64,000 nt of DNA from an uncultured Veillonellaceae bacterium (lineage in GTDB: Bacteria; Bacillota; Negativicutes; Selenomonadales; Selenomonadaceae), in contig OMWS01000030.1 of assembly GCA_900314825.1 (NCBI GenBank), positions 1-64,000 on the forward strand. The letters run 5' to 3'. Shown in pieces: positions 7,938-19,209 of the stretch. A model generated the notes under the pieces. It had not been told where the DNA came from and made no database searches. It saw nothing but the letters and a program-made list of their open reading frames with translations. Each line of letters begins with the position of its first letter. The first letter of the stretch is position 1. Made by a program: the position numbers and the translations under genes.

Positions 7938-9284
7938 ATGCGCGTCATCGTCATCGGAGCGGGCAAGCTCGGGTACAGCATTGCCGAGCTCCTCTCGAAG
8001 GAAGCGTTCGACGTCGTCATGGTCGATCATGACGCGGCGCAGCTCGACGCGCCGAAGGAGACGCTCGACGTGCTGACAATCCATGCGAATGGCGCGAGCC
8101 CGATCACGATGAACGAGCCGGACATCCGCGGCGCGGACATCCTCATCGCCGTCACGGGCCAGGACGAGGTGAACATGGTCGCCTGCATCCTCGCGAAGAA
8201 GCACGGCGTCCGCCACACCGTCGCGCGCATCCGCGACATGCAGTTCATGGGCGAGGCGAAAGAATACCTGAAGGAAAATTTCGACATCGACATCCTGCTG
8301 AATCCCGAGCTCATCACGGCGCACGAAATCCACCGCATCCTCATGACGCCGGCCGCGCTCAACGTTGAAGATTTCGCGCACGGCAAAGTCCGCCTCTTCG
8401 AGACGCGCATCCGGCGCAATTCGCAATACGCGCGCAAGAAACTCAAGGACGTCGCGCTGCCGCAAGGCGTGCTCGCCGGCATGATTTTCCGCGACCACCG
8501 CATGATCATCCCGCATGGCGACGACGCGCTCTTGCCGCGGGACAACGCGTACTTCATCGGCATCCCGTCCGCCATCGAGGAATTCAGCCAGGCCGTCGCG
8601 CAGCGCGGCGCGAAGCCTGTCCATCATGTCATGATCATCGGCGCCGGCCGCACGGGCCGCGCGCTCGCGACGATGCTCGACAGCGAGGGCGTCGAGGTCA
8701 AAGTCGTCGACAAGGACCGCGAGCGCGGCCAGCTCGTCGCCGGCTCGCTCCGCCACGGCATCGCCGTCTGGGGCGACGGCACGGACATCACGTTGCTCCA
8801 AGAGGAAGACATCGCGACGATGGACGTCGTCGTCTGCCTGACGGACGATGACAAGCTGAACCTCATGCTCGCGCTCATCGCGAAGCACCTCGGCGCGGAC
8901 AAGACCGTCGTGCGCGTCGAGCGCAACGAGTACGTCGAGCTCATGGAAAAAGTCGGCGTCGACATCGTCCTCTCGGCGCGCCTGCTGTCGGCAAGCGAAG
9001 TCCTCGCCTTCGCCCGGCGCGGCGGCGTCGTCTCCGTCTCGCTCCTCGAGGGCGCGAAAGCTGAGGCCGTCGAAGTCATCATGCAGGAGGGCGCGCCCGC
9101 GGCGGGCAAGCGCCTCATGGACGCGAAGCTCCCGAAAGAATGCCTCGTCTGCGCCTACGTGCGCGGCGAAGAAGCCGGCATCCCGAACGGCACGACCGTC
9201 CTCCTTCCCGGCGACCGCATCATCCTCTTCATCCAGACGCAATTCGCGCAGAAGGTCATGACGTACTTCAAGGGAAAAGAATAG
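7938..9284 (+). CDS. trkA: Trk system potassium uptake regulator TrkA
   Basis: A 448-residue cytoplasmic gating subunit of Trk potassium channels with two RCK units in tandem. Rossmann motifs VIGAGKLGYS (residue 4 on) and IIGAGRTGRA (about residue 233) would bind NAD(H), and each is followed by a C-terminal RCK domain. An atcggaggaatc site precedes the ATG. It sits upstream of trkH (9505), separated only by a family A repeat, so the two probably form a transcription unit. It may also serve the second TrkH at 43.4 kb, since no other trkA is present here. Confidence 0.95.
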   Translation: MRVIVIGAGKLGYSIAELLSKEAFDVVMVDHDAAQLDAPKETLDVLTIHANGASPITMNEPDIRGADILIAVTGQDEVNMVACILAKKHGVRHTVARIRDMQFMGEAKEYLKENFDIDILLNPELITAHEIHRILMTPAALNVEDFAHGKVRLFETRIRRNSQYARKKLKDVALPQGVLAGMIFRDHRMIIPHGDDALLPRDNAYFIGIPSAIEEFSQAVAQRGAKPVHHVMIIGAGRTGRALATMLDSEGVEVKVVDKDRERGQLVAGSLRHGIAVWGDGTDITLLQEEDIATMDVVVCLTDDDKLNLMLALIAKHLGADKTVVRVERNEYVELMEKVGVDIVLSARLLSASEVLAFARRGGVVSVSLLEGAKAEAVEVIMQEGAPAAGKRLMDAKLPKECLVCAYVRGEEAGIPNGTTVLLPGDRIILFIQTQFAQKVMTYFKGKE

Positions 9285-9300
9285 AGATAAATCAAACACA

Positions 9301-9470
9301 GCCTCCCCCTCTGGGGGAGGTGCCGAGCGAATGCGAGGCGGAGAGGGTAGCGCAGTTACAAAATTCTCGATTCTGTCGAAAGGATAGAGAATTGACAGAG
9401 GCCGTTACCCTCCGTCGCAAGCGACATAAGCGACCGCTAAGCGCTGAAGCGCTAAGCGTCTGCTTATCCG
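9301..9470. repeat. Family A repeat with module D between trkA and trkH
   Basis: The left arm begins gcctccccctctgggggagg; the central hairpin is tctcgattctgtcgaaagga; the right arm is interrupted by module D at about 9425-9468 (taagcgaccgctaagcgctg...tctgcttatcc). Confidence 0.8.
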
Positions 9471-9504
9471 AAATGACAAAAGCTGTGGAACGGAGGCACC
9501 GAAA

Positions 9505-10980
9505 ATGCATGACAAGCACGAGATTTTCTGGTACCTCCTCTCCCGCCTCGCTGTCGCATTATCGATTTTATTGTGCCTGCCGCTCGTGCTCCACCAATGG
9601 AACGCGCTGTCGTCAGGCGCGCCGGACCTGGGCGGCGGGCTTGCGTTCGCCGTGCCGCTCTGCCTCGCCATGGGGCTCGCGACGCTCTTTTATCATCTGG
9701 GACAAAACCATGCGCGGCCTCTGAATCTTGCCGAGGGCGCGATGCTATCCGTGCTCGCCTGGCCGTTTTTGGCGTTCGTCGGCATGTGGCCGTTCGTGAT
9801 CGCGGGAGCGCTTTCACCGCTTGACGCCTTTTTCGAAGCCATGGCCGCCTTTTCCGCGACCGGGCTGTCACATTTCGCCGACATCCATGAGCTCCCGCCC
9901 GCGCTCGCGCTCTGGCATGGCCTCATGAATGGCCTCGGCGGCCTCACGTTCGTCGTGCTGCTCGTGACCGTCCTGCCGCAGGTCAGCGGCTGCTTCGGCC
10001 TCACGCTCTCAGCGCGGCAGATGGTCTATTTCTCGCCCGTCTGGCGGAAGATGCACCAGTCCATCTGGCAGGGGCTCACCGTCTACGGCGGCCTCTGCGC
10101 CGCGTTTTTTCTGATCCTCTTCGCCTGCGGCATCGCCCCCTTGCGCGCGCTCGTGCTCGCGCTTGCGACCGTCTCGACGGCTGGCAGCGGCGCGATGGCG
10201 CAGGCGTTTTCCAGTTCATCGACACTCCAGATGGCCGGCATTTTCATGATGCTCGTGACGGGCGGGAATTTTTTGCTCTATTGGAAATCGTGGGCGCGGC
10301 GCGAACCGAAACTTTTATGGGAGGACACGGCGCTGCGCATGATGCTCGCTATTTTTCTGGCCGCAGGATTTTTGGTGTCGCTCCACTTGTTTTTCGCGAC
10401 CACGAAGGGATTTTTTGAGGCCATCCAACAGGGATTTTTTGCGACCGCCTCGTTTTTCACGACCGCCGGTTTTATTTCCGGGGACATCGCCGCGTGGCCG
10501 GACTTTGACCGCAGCCTTTTATTTTTGCTCGCCTGCACGGGCGCGTGCATCGGCTCGCCCGCCGGCGGGCTGAAAGTCGTGCGCCTCGTCGTGCTCGGCC
10601 GCCTCGCGCTCGGCGAGCTCCGCCGCACGCTGCACCCGCGCATGATCATCAGCGTCCCGCTCGACGGCCTGCCCGTGCCGGACAAGGTGGCCTCCCGCAT
10701 CCTCGCGTTTTTCTTTCTCTACATCGCCGTGCTCTTCCTCGGCACGCTCGCCCTCGCTGCGACCGGCCTCGCCATCCTGCCGTCCTTCGGCCTCGCGGCA
10801 GGCTCGCTCACGAGCGCCGGCAGCCTCGCCACCCTCTTCGGCCTCGAAACCGCCGCCCACCTCACGCCCGCCGCGAAACTCCTCGCCTGCCTCCTCATGA
10901 CCATCGGCCGCGCAGAAATCTTCGCGCTGTTCCTGCTCGGGGCCGTCGCGGGGGATGCCGCGAGGAAGGAATGGAAATAA
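9505..10980 (+). CDS. trkH: Trk-type potassium uptake channel subunit TrkH
   Basis: A 491-residue integral membrane protein with the four-fold helix-P-loop-helix plan. The selectivity-filter Gly is present in each loop: FSATGLSHF, VSTAGSGAM, FTTAGFISG and LTSAGSLAT. With TrkA it forms a potassium channel in the inner membrane. The ATG at 9505 follows cggaggcacc. It ends just before the promoter of the HigBA-type pair. Confidence 0.93.
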   Translation: MHDKHEIFWYLLSRLAVALSILLCLPLVLHQWNALSSGAPDLGGGLAFAVPLCLAMGLATLFYHLGQNHARPLNLAEGAMLSVLAWPFLAFVGMWPFVIAGALSPLDAFFEAMAAFSATGLSHFADIHELPPALALWHGLMNGLGGLTFVVLLVTVLPQVSGCFGLTLSARQMVYFSPVWRKMHQSIWQGLTVYGGLCAAFFLILFACGIAPLRALVLALATVSTAGSGAMAQAFSSSSTLQMAGIFMMLVTGGNFLLYWKSWARREPKLLWEDTALRMMLAIFLAAGFLVSLHLFFATTKGFFEAIQQGFFATASFFTTAGFISGDIAAWPDFDRSLLFLLACTGACIGSPAGGLKVVRLVVLGRLALGELRRTLHPRMIISVPLDGLPVPDKVASRILAFFFLYIAVLFLGTLALAATGLAILPSFGLAAGSLTSAGSLATLFGLETAAHLTPAAKLLACLLMTIGRAEIFALFLLGAVAGDAARKEWK

Positions 10981-10983
10981 CGC

Positions 10984-11012
10984 TTGCAAGATATAAGCCA
11001 TTGACGTATAAT
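10984..11012 (+). promoter_or_regulatory. Promoter of the HigBA-type pair
   Basis: -35 TTGCAA (10984-10989), 17-bp spacer, perfect -10 TATAAT (11007-11012), just after the trkH stop. Confidence 0.7.
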
Positions 11013-11018
11013 CAAACT

Positions 11019-11390
11019 ATGATGGACAAACAAATTCCCCAGGTTGTCGTTGAGACCCTTCCTTATCAAAAAGCAGTCGAAAAAATCTGGGATGAAGAAA
11101 CACAGGTGGCATTCAAAAATTATATTGGCGTGAATTTTGCGCTTGGCGACATGATTCCCGGCGCAGGCGGCATTCGGAAAATTCGTTGGCAAGCAAACGG
11201 GCATGGAAAAAGAGGAGGCGTGCGCGTCATCTATTATGTGTACAACGAAAATCATCCGATTTATTTGCTGTATGCGTATCCGAAAAATGTCCAAATGGAT
11301 TTATCCGAGGCAGAAAAGAAATTATTTCGTACCGTGGCAGAACAATTAAAAGCAACATTTCGTGCAAAGGATGGTGGAGATCATGAATGA
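11019..11390 (+). CDS. RelE/HigB-type toxin
   Basis: About 123 residues of the RelE/HigB2 family: GGIRKIRWQANGHGKRGGVR, then the VIYYVYNENHPIYLLYAYPK strands and a C-terminal helix. The start is one of two adjacent ATGs (11019 or 11022), close to the -10 box, so the leader is very short. The toxin precedes its antitoxin, as in higBA loci, and their ends overlap by 8 nt. GC content is lower than in trkH upstream, which fits transfer. Confidence 0.8.
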   Translation: MMDKQIPQVVVETLPYQKAVEKIWDEETQVAFKNYIGVNFALGDMIPGAGGIRKIRWQANGHGKRGGVRVIYYVYNENHPIYLLYAYPKNVQMDLSEAEKKLFRTVAEQLKATFRAKDGGDHE

Positions 11391-11685
11391 ACCGATTTCG
11401 CCGGCAGCGGCGGCCATTTTAGAAGGTCTGCAGGAAGCTTTGGCAGACGCGAAAGGCGTGCCGGTCGCCGGCCTGAAAAAAACAACCGTCTATCGCGTCG
11501 AGCCGAAGGCCATCCGCGAGCAGTTGAACATGTCACAGAGCGAATTTTCTCACGCATTCGGGATTCCTGTCTCGACGCTGCGGAATTGGGAACAAGGGCG
11601 GCGTCAGCTCGATGCCACGGCCATCTCCTATTTGCGTGCCATCATGAAATATCCGAAAGAAATCATGTCGGTGCAAATGGCATGA
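11383..11685 (+). CDS. HigA-type antitoxin, HTH/XRE family
   Basis: About 100 residues with a C-terminal helix-turn-helix (MSQSEFSHAFGIPVSTLRNW, then EQGRR). The ATG at 11383 is preferred because ggtggaga lies just upstream; an in-frame ATG exists at 11371. It probably neutralises the toxin at 11019 and represses the shared promoter. Confidence 0.8.
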   Translation: MNEPISPAAAAILEGLQEALADAKGVPVAGLKKTTVYRVEPKAIREQLNMSQSEFSHAFGIPVSTLRNWEQGRRQLDATAISYLRAIMKYPKEIMSVQMA

Positions 11686-11698
11686 AAGGAGCGCTCGC

Positions 11699-12418
11699 AT
11701 GTCTGATTTCCTCACAGAATTCCGCGCGGCGGCGGAGGCGTATGGCCTCGCGCTGACGGAGGCGCAGTTCGCACAATTCGCCCGGTACAACGAACTTCTC
11801 CTCGACTGGAACACGCGCATGAATCTCACGGCGCTCGTGGAGCCGAAGGATGTCGCGGTGAAGCACATGATCGACTCGCTCTCGGCGTATGACGCGGAAT
11901 TCTTTTCCTGGTCGCCGGCCGTCATCGATATCGGCACGGGCGCGGGATTTCCTGGCCTGCCGCTGAAGATTTTTGCGCCGCAAATAAATCTCACGCTCAT
12001 GGATTCCCTCGCGAAGCGGGTCACGTTTTTGGAGACCGTGGTCCAAGAATTGGGACTCGAAAATGTCCGTTGCATTCACGCCCGCGCCGAGGAAGCGGCG
12101 CGGGACAAAAAATACCGCGAGCAATATGACCTCGCCGTCAGCCGCGCCGTTGCAAGGCTTCCCGTGCTGCTCGAATATACGCTGCCGTTCGTGAAAACAG
12201 GCGGCCGCCTGCTCGCGCTCAAAGGCCGCGCATGGGAAGAGGAACTCCAAGACGCCGCGCGGGCGCTGAAACTCCTCGGCGGTACAAAAAAATCCGCGCG
12301 CCCCGTAAAACTCCCCGGCCTCGACGACAAACGAGCCGTCCTCATCATCGAAAAAACCGCCCCGACACCAAAAGCGTATCCGAGAAAAGCAGGCACGCCG
12401 GCGAAGAAGCCGCTGTAA
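11699..12418 (+). CDS. rsmG: 16S rRNA (guanine-N7) methyltransferase RsmG
   Basis: A 239-residue SAM-dependent methyltransferase that modifies G527 of 16S rRNA. Visible are the N-terminal FARYNELLLDWNTRMNLTAL signature, the SAM-binding VIDIGTGAGFPGLPLKI and the YDLAVSRAVARLPVLLEY motif. An aaaggagcg site precedes the ATG. In many bacteria rsmG lies by mnmG near the origin; here mnmG is absent, but a DnaA-box cluster is about 10 kb away. The C-terminal 25 residues are basic and variable. Confidence 0.95.
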   Translation: MSDFLTEFRAAAEAYGLALTEAQFAQFARYNELLLDWNTRMNLTALVEPKDVAVKHMIDSLSAYDAEFFSWSPAVIDIGTGAGFPGLPLKIFAPQINLTLMDSLAKRVTFLETVVQELGLENVRCIHARAEEAARDKKYREQYDLAVSRAVARLPVLLEYTLPFVKTGGRLLALKGRAWEEELQDAARALKLLGGTKKSARPVKLPGLDDKRAVLIIEKTAPTPKAYPRKAGTPAKKPL

Positions 12419-12430
12419 GCACAAAATTTA

Positions 12431-12459
12431 TTTACACGGCTTCATCGTTGTAATAAAAT
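12431..12459 (+). promoter_or_regulatory. Promoter of the Rpn-type gene
   Basis: TTTACA (12431-12436), 17 bp, TAAAAT (12454-12459), in an AT-rich gap after rsmG. Confidence 0.55.
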
Positions 12460-12477
12460 AGAGAAAAGGACGTTCAC

Positions 12478-13407
12478 ATGACAGATGATTGCTACTTCAA
12501 TGAAAACAATATGCGTCATCTCAGAACAGCTGCTGCACGTATGGAGGCAGGACAAACAATTGTCATGAAGGACGTTGATGATATGGAGCGCAAGGCGAAA
12601 ATCATCAATACCATCCGACAGTTCCGCCTCATTGACGACACCTATTTCAATATGTTCATGGAGGATAATATTCCCTGTATGGAATTGTTCCTCCGTCTCA
12701 TCTTAAGCAATCCGACGCTTCGCGTCGAACGCATCCAGACGCAACGCGAAGTCTCAAACATCTTCGGACGCAGCGTCCGCTTCGATGTCTTCACGCGGAA
12801 TGATGACGGCACGCTCTGCAACATGGAAGTGCAACGCAGCGACCAAGAAGCGACACCCGAGCGCGCACGGTTCAACAGTTGTATGCTCGATATGCTGACC
12901 ATCAAGAAGGGCTTCACGTGGGGAGAAAACCACCTGCCGCCTGCGTGCGTCATTTTCATCACGGAACACGATGTCTTGCGCGGTGGCAAGCCGATTTACC
13001 ATATTTCGCGTCGGATTGACGAGCTGGAAGAAAAACGTTTCGAAGACAATGCACAGATTATTTATGTCAATGCTAGCTATCAAGACGAAAGCCCGCTCGG
13101 ATGGTTAATGCATGATATGTTTGCCAATTCGCCGGAAAAAATGCACTATGGAATTTTGGCGGATCGAACAAATTATTTGAAAACTGACACGCATGGGGTG
13201 ATGAAGATGTGTGAATTAATGGAAAAACTAATGGAAGAAGATCGCGCGAAAAGTTTTGAAAAAGGCAGAGAAGCCGAACAGCAAAGTACGATTCTTCGCC
13301 TTTTTCAAAGGGGCTGGAAACTCCCAGACATCATGGATGCCACGAATTTGGAAAAGGAAAAAATCTTAAATTTTCTTCGCGCAAACGGTATTCAACCCGC
13401 ACAATAA
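12478..13407 (+). CDS. Rpn family PD-(D/E)XK nuclease (recombination-promoting nuclease / putative transposase)
   Basis: A 309-residue protein of the Rpn/PDDEXK_2 group. The nuclease core is seen in VRFDVFTRNDDGTLCNMEVQ, which carries the D...ExQ metal site, after a helical N-terminus (about 1-90). The C-terminal third is charged and helical (EEDRAKSFEKGREAEQQ), with a short DNA-binding-like end. Rpn proteins are DNA endonucleases that raise recombination; many are small selfish genes. AT content is higher than in neighbours. A frameshifted relative lies at 24419-25271. Confidence 0.85.
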   Translation: MTDDCYFNENNMRHLRTAAARMEAGQTIVMKDVDDMERKAKIINTIRQFRLIDDTYFNMFMEDNIPCMELFLRLILSNPTLRVERIQTQREVSNIFGRSVRFDVFTRNDDGTLCNMEVQRSDQEATPERARFNSCMLDMLTIKKGFTWGENHLPPACVIFITEHDVLRGGKPIYHISRRIDELEEKRFEDNAQIIYVNASYQDESPLGWLMHDMFANSPEKMHYGILADRTNYLKTDTHGVMKMCELMEKLMEEDRAKSFEKGREAEQQSTILRLFQRGWKLPDIMDATNLEKEKILNFLRANGIQPAQ

Positions 13408-13436
13408 GTTTCTATTGATTATTTGGAGGGATCGAC

Positions 13437-14279
13437 ATGAAACACATCTTGCACGGATGCCTCGCGCTGCTTTTTGCGTTCGTCCTTTCGGCGTTCGCCG
13501 CTGCGCCATCCGAACATGCTGGCGGATGGATTTCGTCGGCGGAAGCGGCGTCGCATCCAGAGGTCGCGCAGCGCGAGCTCAAGAAGGACAAGGGCTACGA
13601 GGTCTCGGATGTCTACAACCGCGCGCATCACATCATTTATGGAAGCAAAGCGCCGGTCGGGCCGGACGGGCGCACGCGCATCGCGGTGATCGTGAATGGC
13701 GACGAGGATCTCGTCGTCGAGGATCGCGTGAAGAATATCATGTATTCACAGATCCGCAAGAAGTTCCCGCGTGAAAACTTTGCCGTCATGAAGGGCACGG
13801 ACATCAATACGATGCTCCTGCAAATGGCGGAAGACCGCTATGTGAGCGAAGGCCCGGCTGCCAGAAACAATGGAGGCCCGGATATCGATGGCGTCCCCGT
13901 CGAGAAGCCTTCCGTTGGAAATTCTCGTGTCAATGTACCGGAACAACCTTCGTCCCAGCCGCGCGGCATCGCCGATTTTGGGCGCACGGAACTCGCGACC
14001 GCCGGCAGGGCGTGCAACTATAATTACGTCCTTCTTGTCACGCTTTCCGAAGGGCATGACCATAAATATGACCACGGCCCTTTTACTCATACAACGAACT
14101 CGAACATCTGGCTTCGCATCCGTTTTGTCGATGTGGCGTCGGGAGATTACCTCTACCGCAACGACATCGTGACATCTGGTAAGACACACAACGGTCACGT
14201 GAATGGCCGCGTCTTTGAAGATTCCGTCGCGAACGGCATGAAAGAGGCCATGAACGACATCGCGATCTTGGAGGATTGA
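13437..14279 (+). CDS. Secreted protein of unknown function
   Basis: 280 residues with a signal peptide (about 1-20, LLFAFVLSAFAAAPS). The mature part contains RIAVIVNGDEDLVVEDRVKN and RFVDVASGDYLYRNDIVTSG, which look like a two-part alpha/beta domain split by a Pro/Asn-rich linker (about 140-180). I do not recognise the family. A tggagggatc site precedes the ATG. It is followed closely by another secreted protein gene, so the two may be co-transcribed. Confidence 0.75.
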   Translation: MKHILHGCLALLFAFVLSAFAAAPSEHAGGWISSAEAASHPEVAQRELKKDKGYEVSDVYNRAHHIIYGSKAPVGPDGRTRIAVIVNGDEDLVVEDRVKNIMYSQIRKKFPRENFAVMKGTDINTMLLQMAEDRYVSEGPAARNNGGPDIDGVPVEKPSVGNSRVNVPEQPSSQPRGIADFGRTELATAGRACNYNYVLLVTLSEGHDHKYDHGPFTHTTNSNIWLRIRFVDVASGDYLYRNDIVTSGKTHNGHVNGRVFEDSVANGMKEAMNDIAILED

Positions 14280-14313
14280 CGCTTTTTCCTCCGCTCTGAA
14301 TGAGGTGAACCAC

Positions 14314-15003
14314 ATGAAACACACAGTTTTTCGCACACTGCTCGCCATGGGCATCGCTGCGTCCTTGTCCTTGCCGACGGCGTTTGCCAGCGAGGAAACG
14401 GCATCGTCGGCGCAGCCGGAAGAGATTAGCGACACGTCCACGGCTGATGATTGGTTCGCCACGCCGGAGGAGACCGAGAAGATGGTGAATGAGACGAAAG
14501 AGGAGACGAAGGAGCGCAAGGACAAAGAGGACGCGCGCTACACGTTCCTTCTTTCCGACAGCGGCTACGACTACTACCTCGATGGCCGCGCCACGCATTG
14601 GGTGCAGATCCCGCATGGCGACGAGCAGATCCTCGATACGTGGGTGAAGCTCCTGCCGTCGAAGTCCGAGGACGAGGCGGCGGCGGACGGGTCGTATTCG
14701 TACCCGCAGAAATATTACCTCGCGCATTACTACGTCCGCCCGAAGACGCAACAGATCCAGTTCCTCTCCGAGCTCGAAGTCACGGGCGGCCGGCCGGACA
14801 ACACGGTGCAGGGTCGCGGCTACAACACGCAGAACTGGGAGTATCTCACGCCGGACTCCATCGAGGACGAGATCTATCACAAAGCGCTCGAGCAAGTGAA
14901 GAAGCAGCGCACGAAAAAGAATCCATTGACGGCGCTCACGGGCGACCACGGCCCGAAAAATCTGCGCGACGCGCTTGAAGAATATTTCCGTATCGCGCTG
15001 TAA
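14314..15003 (+). CDS. Secreted protein of unknown function
   Basis: About 229 residues: signal peptide (cleavage probably after PTAFAS), an acidic Lys/Glu-rich linker (about 45-75), then a compact domain including YTFLLSDSGYDYYLDGR and YYLAHYYVRPKTQQIQFLS. No recognised family. The ATG at 14314 is used because gaggtg lies 8 nt upstream. Likely periplasmic. Confidence 0.7.
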   Translation: MKHTVFRTLLAMGIAASLSLPTAFASEETASSAQPEEISDTSTADDWFATPEETEKMVNETKEETKERKDKEDARYTFLLSDSGYDYYLDGRATHWVQIPHGDEQILDTWVKLLPSKSEDEAAADGSYSYPQKYYLAHYYVRPKTQQIQFLSELEVTGGRPDNTVQGRGYNTQNWEYLTPDSIEDEIYHKALEQVKKQRTKKNPLTALTGDHGPKNLRDALEEYFRIAL

Positions 15004-15037
15004 AAGATGGAAACGACAATCGAAGGGAGTGTTTGCC

Positions 15038-15616
15038 ATGGAAAATCTCGCATACCAGGATCCTCCGATGGTAGAACGCATCGAGGGCAAGACCTATCTC
15101 ATGGCGCCCTGCCCGCGCCCGAGCCACAATGTCATCGCTACGAATATATTGAATATTTTCTACAACTATTTGAAAGGGAAACGATGCCGTGCGTTCGGCG
15201 ATAACATGGATGTTCATATCGACAATGAGAATGTTTATGTCCCGGACGTCATGATCGTCTGCGACCGTTCGCGCGTGCATCGCGACGGCCTCCACGGCGC
15301 GCCCGACCTCGTCGTCGAAGTCCTCTCGCCCTCGACAGCGCACCGCGACCGCGGCCCGAAGATGCGCCATTATGCGGCGGCCGGGACGAAAGAATATTGG
15401 ATTGTCTCACCGTTCGGAAAATCCGTCGAGGTTTATCACAATGAGGGCGGCCGTTTCGAACTCGATGCCATGTACACGGACTATACAGATTTGGACCTCG
15501 AGCGCATGAATGACGACGACCGCAAGGAAGTCCGCTGGCAGATTCCCGTCTCGCTCTACGATGATTTTCTTGTGGATGTGAAGGATGTTTTCTTTGACGT
15601 TGATGATTTTGAGTGA
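15038..15616 (+). CDS. Uma2 family (DUF820) PD-(D/E)XK endonuclease-like protein
   Basis: 192 residues. The Uma2 fold carries the Asp and Glu of the nuclease site in VPDVMIVCDRS and APDLVVEVLSPST, followed by KMRHYAAAGTKEYWIV. Function is unknown although the fold is nuclease-like. The ATG at 15038 gives the start MENLAY shared with the paralogue at 18531. cgaagggagtg precedes the start and a terminator follows. Confidence 0.85.
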   Translation: MENLAYQDPPMVERIEGKTYLMAPCPRPSHNVIATNILNIFYNYLKGKRCRAFGDNMDVHIDNENVYVPDVMIVCDRSRVHRDGLHGAPDLVVEVLSPSTAHRDRGPKMRHYAAAGTKEYWIVSPFGKSVEVYHNEGGRFELDAMYTDYTDLDLERMNDDDRKEVRWQIPVSLYDDFLVDVKDVFFDVDDFE

Positions 15617-15622
15617 AGGAAA

Positions 15623-15657
15623 AATGCAGGGAGGCTTCGCGCCGTCCCTGTTTTTTT
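15623..15657 (+). terminator. Rho-independent terminator after the first Uma2 gene
   Basis: Stem cagggaggc / gccgtccctg followed by seven T's (15651-15657). Confidence 0.85.
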
Positions 15658-15736
15658 GCGTGCTTGCAAAATAGCATTTTCTCCGATTTTATGATAAAAT
15701 AGCTTAGATTGTTAGTCACACATATGAGGTGAGATT

Positions 15737-18163
<2,427 letters not shown>

Positions 18164-18173
18164 ACCGTATAGA

Positions 18174-18212
18174 AAAACAGCGTGTCTTCTCTTGCAGGAG
18201 ACACGCTGTTTG
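18174..18212. terminator. gyrA terminator
   Basis: 11-bp perfect stem acagcgtgtct (18177-18187) / agacacgctgt (18199-18209) flanked by A- and T-runs. The loop contains the -35 box of the following micro-ORF promoter. Confidence 0.8.
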
Positions 18213-18221
18213 CGTTATAAT
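18192..18221 (+). promoter_or_regulatory. Promoter of the micro-ORF transcript
   Basis: TTGCAG (18192-18197), 18 bp, perfect TATAAT (18216-18221). The -35 overlaps the gyrA terminator loop. Confidence 0.55.
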
Positions 18222-18313
18222 GAAAAACATAGGGGCAACCACCAAGCGGTCGGCGGTTGGAGTTAGTAGCCTCGCAGAAAGGTCGAAATACCTGAGAAAG
18301 CGAGGTGATTCGG

Positions 18314-18379
18314 ATGGATCAGACGATCATCGCTCTGTTCTTGATGCTCTGCATTCTCATGATGCTCAGAAAACAATAA
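18314..18379 (+). CDS. 21-residue hydrophobic peptide, candidate type I toxin
   Basis: Too short for usual gene finding: MDQTIIALFLMLCILMMLRK followed by Q and a stop. It has a single membrane helix and a basic end, and follows a gcgaggtgatt site. The transcript has a promoter (18192-18221), an 85-nt structured leader (ggcaaccaccaagcggtcgg) and a terminator hairpin beginning at the stop codon. This architecture is typical of type I toxin-antitoxin (holin-like or Fst-like) loci, where an antisense RNA pairs with the toxin mRNA. A weak minus-strand promoter is possible at about 18405-18435, but the antisense RNA is inferred. Translation is unproven. Confidence 0.5.
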   Translation: MDQTIIALFLMLCILMMLRKQ

Positions 18380-18415
18380 CCGCCCCGGAGTCCAACCAAA
18401 GGCGGTTATGTTTGT
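18376..18415 (+). terminator. Hairpin ending the micro-ORF transcript
   Basis: 9-bp perfect stem ataaccgcc (18376-18384) / ggcggttat (18401-18409), then gtttgt. It overlaps the micro-ORF stop codon. Confidence 0.6.
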
Positions 18416-18530
18416 AGAATAACCAACTGCGCGAGGCAACCAACCGTCAACCGTGGTTGCTTCTCTTGCTTCATATTTTACAACAGATACGTTTTTTTTT
18501 CAAGACTTAAAGAGGAAGGAGCGATTCATC

Positions 18531-19112
18531 ATGGAAAATCTCGCATATATCGACCCGCCGCGCACGGAACGCATCGAGGGAGAGACGTACCGCATGATCC
18601 CTCCTCCACGAATAAAAAACGTCCTCGTTGCAGGAAATATCTATATCGCCTTTGAACGTCATTTGACAGGTACATCATACAAAGCCATCTCAAGCAAATC
18701 ACTCGTCTACCTTGATGATGATAACATCTATGATCCAGATGCCATGATTTGTGAACGTTCCAAGATTCATCGCGATGGCATCTACGGAGCCCCTGACCTC
18801 GTCGTCGAAGTCCTCTCGCCCTCCACGCGAAAGCACGATCGCGGTGCGAAGATGCGGCACTACGCCGCCGCCGGCGTGCGGGAATACTGGATCGTCGATC
18901 CCCTCGCCGAGTCCGTCGAGGTCTACAAAAACCACGGCGGCATCTTCGAGCTCGACGAAATCTATGAAGATTATAATGCCGAAGACCGCGCCCAAATGAC
19001 GGAAAAAGAGCTCGCCGACATCCACACCGACATCCCCGTCGCACTCCAAGAAGGCGAAGAAGGCTTCACCGTCCGCCTCCAGGAGATTTTCGAAGATACG
19101 ACGTTCGAGTGA
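18531..19112 (+). CDS. Uma2 family (DUF820) PD-(D/E)XK endonuclease-like protein, second copy
   Basis: 193 residues, a paralogue of 15038-15616 with the same MENLAY start and the same APDLVVEVLSPST core; it differs in the N-terminal third and tail. The active-site Asp (YDPDAMICERS) and Glu are kept. agaggaaggagc precedes the ATG. The two copies flank gyrA and the micro-ORF, which suggests a local duplication. Confidence 0.85.
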   Translation: MENLAYIDPPRTERIEGETYRMIPPPRIKNVLVAGNIYIAFERHLTGTSYKAISSKSLVYLDDDNIYDPDAMICERSKIHRDGIYGAPDLVVEVLSPSTRKHDRGAKMRHYAAAGVREYWIVDPLAESVEVYKNHGGIFELDEIYEDYNAEDRAQMTEKELADIHTDIPVALQEGEEGFTVRLQEIFEDTTFE

Positions 19113-19159
19113 ATGCCGGCACGAGAAGTCCCCTTTTCGACACCACCAAGACACACGAA

Positions 19160-19196
19160 AGCCGTTGCACGTCTGTGACATGCAACGGCTGTTTTT
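19160..19196 (+). terminator. Rho-independent terminator after the second Uma2 gene
   Basis: Stem agccgttgca (19160-19169) / tgcaacggct (19181-19190), then gttttt. It lies between convergent genes. Confidence 0.8.
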
Positions 19197-19209
19197 GATT
19201 CTGTATTTT

